NCBI GenBank assembly: GCA_023437285.1
Contig: JAEZGP010000744.1
Coordinates: 1-15,229 of the forward strand
DNA length: 15,229 nucleotides
DNA from: Actinomycetes bacterium
GTDB taxonomy: Bacteria > Actinomycetota > Actinomycetes > Mycobacteriales > Micromonosporaceae
Direction of reading: 5' to 3'
Positions within the stretch are counted from its first letter, which is position 1. The number at the start of each line of letters is the position of its first letter. Of this stretch, positions 14,771 to 15,229 are shown piece by piece. The notes beneath the pieces were generated by a model that had not been told where the DNA came from, ran no database searches, and saw nothing but the letters and a program-made list of their open reading frames with translations. Position numbers and translations under genes: made by a program.

Positions 14771-15229
14771 CAGCGGCTGGCCCACCACGCGGTGCACGCG
14801 TCTATGGCGGCGTGCACCGCGTCGGGGCTGGCGGCATCGAGCCACCGGATGCGGGGGTCGCGGCGGAACCAGGAGCGCTGGCGGCGGACGAACCGGCGGG
14901 TGGCGCGCACCGTGTCGGCCGCGGCCGTCGCCTCGTCGCAGGCGCCGTCGAGGTACGCCAGGACCTGCTGGTAGCCCAGTGCCCGGCTGGCAGTACGGCC
15001 CTGCCGCAGGCCGCGCACGATGAGGCGCTCCACCTCGGCGACGAGTCCCTCGCGCCACATGAGCTCGACGCGCTGGGCCACCCGCGCGTCCAGCTCGACC
15101 GGGTCGCGGTCGTCGCCGAGTTGCAGCGCGGGATGGTACGGCCGCTCCCCGGGAAGCTCGGCTGTGAAGGGGCCGCCGGTCAGCTCGATGACCTCCAGTG
15201 CCCGCACGATGCGCCGGCCGTTGGACGGC
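14767..15229 (-). CDS. miaA: tRNA dimethylallyltransferase MiaA, C-terminal part
   Basis: MiaA adds a dimethylallyl group to A37 of tRNAs reading UNN codons. The C-terminal 153 residues are in the window; the start lies beyond the right edge. Family motifs are present: NGRRIVRALEV at the edge, TASRALGYQQVLAYL, and ATRRFVRRQRSWFRRD followed by RIRWLDA. The N-terminal P-loop and DMAPP-binding residues are out of view. In Actinobacteria it typically lies upstream of dapF and hflX. Here its stop codon overlaps the stop of the opposing FG-GAP gene by 4 bp. Confidence 0.95.
   Translation of the reverse strand, partial: PSNGRRIVRALEVIELTGGPFTAELPGERPYHPALQLGDDRDPVELDARVAQRVELMWREGLVAEVERLIVRGLRQGRTASRALGYQQVLAYLDGACDEATAAADTVRATRRFVRRQRSWFRRDPRIRWLDAASPDAVHAAIDACTAWWASRC

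Overview
The window is high-GC DNA (roughly 70% by eye) with almost pure G/C third positions and several GTG starts. Gene content and order (nrdJ-nrdR, a small LysM gene divergent from lexA, then hflX, dapF and miaA) match the chromosomal core neighbourhood of Actinobacteria. A family such as Micromonosporaceae is plausible, but that is an inference from gene style, not a database result. No phage, plasmid, IS or CRISPR signature is visible, so this is mostly a housekeeping region with a few lineage-specific insertions.

Layout. Positions 1-755 hold no credible gene. They contain a 27-base C run, a tandem array of about 42-bp units (about 41-460), and a hairpin-rich stretch (494-690) downstream of nrdJ. 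On the minus strand, nrdR (3655-4113) and nrdJ (756-3608) form an operon for dNTP synthesis by a B12-dependent ribonucleotide reductase and its repressor. Two NrdR-box-like sites, 32 bp apart centre to centre, lie upstream. A LysM membrane protein gene (4385-4687, minus) in the position of mycobacterial chiZ and corynebacterial divS is divergent from lexA (5024-5755, plus). Their shared region carries three strong LexA-box matches, one overlapping a clear lexA promoter. A strong hairpin terminator ends lexA.

The next gene (5834-7711, minus) encodes an unrecognised secreted-domain/one-TM/cytoplasmic-tail protein with a Tyr-Gly-Gln repeat tail. It is followed by hflX (7816-9240, minus), an ACT-domain malic enzyme (9310-10746, plus), dapF (10763-11620, minus), a large secreted FG-GAP propeller protein (11804-14770, plus) and the C-terminal part of miaA (14767 to the window end, minus).

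Functional links. NrdR and NrdJ couple deoxynucleotide supply to nucleotide sensing. LexA and the LysM protein form a DNA-damage checkpoint pair. MiaA, DapF and HflX serve tRNA modification, lysine/peptidoglycan precursor synthesis and ribosome rescue. The malic enzyme and the FG-GAP gene sit on the opposite strand and look inserted into the miaA-dapF-hflX series.

Most unusual points: a 54-bp island of about 37% GC, with rare codons including TTA, covers the radical-cysteine motif of nrdJ, a known intein insertion region; the 42-bp tandem array; a hairpin that occludes the nrdJ Shine-Dalgarno; and the low-complexity Tyr-rich tail of the membrane protein.
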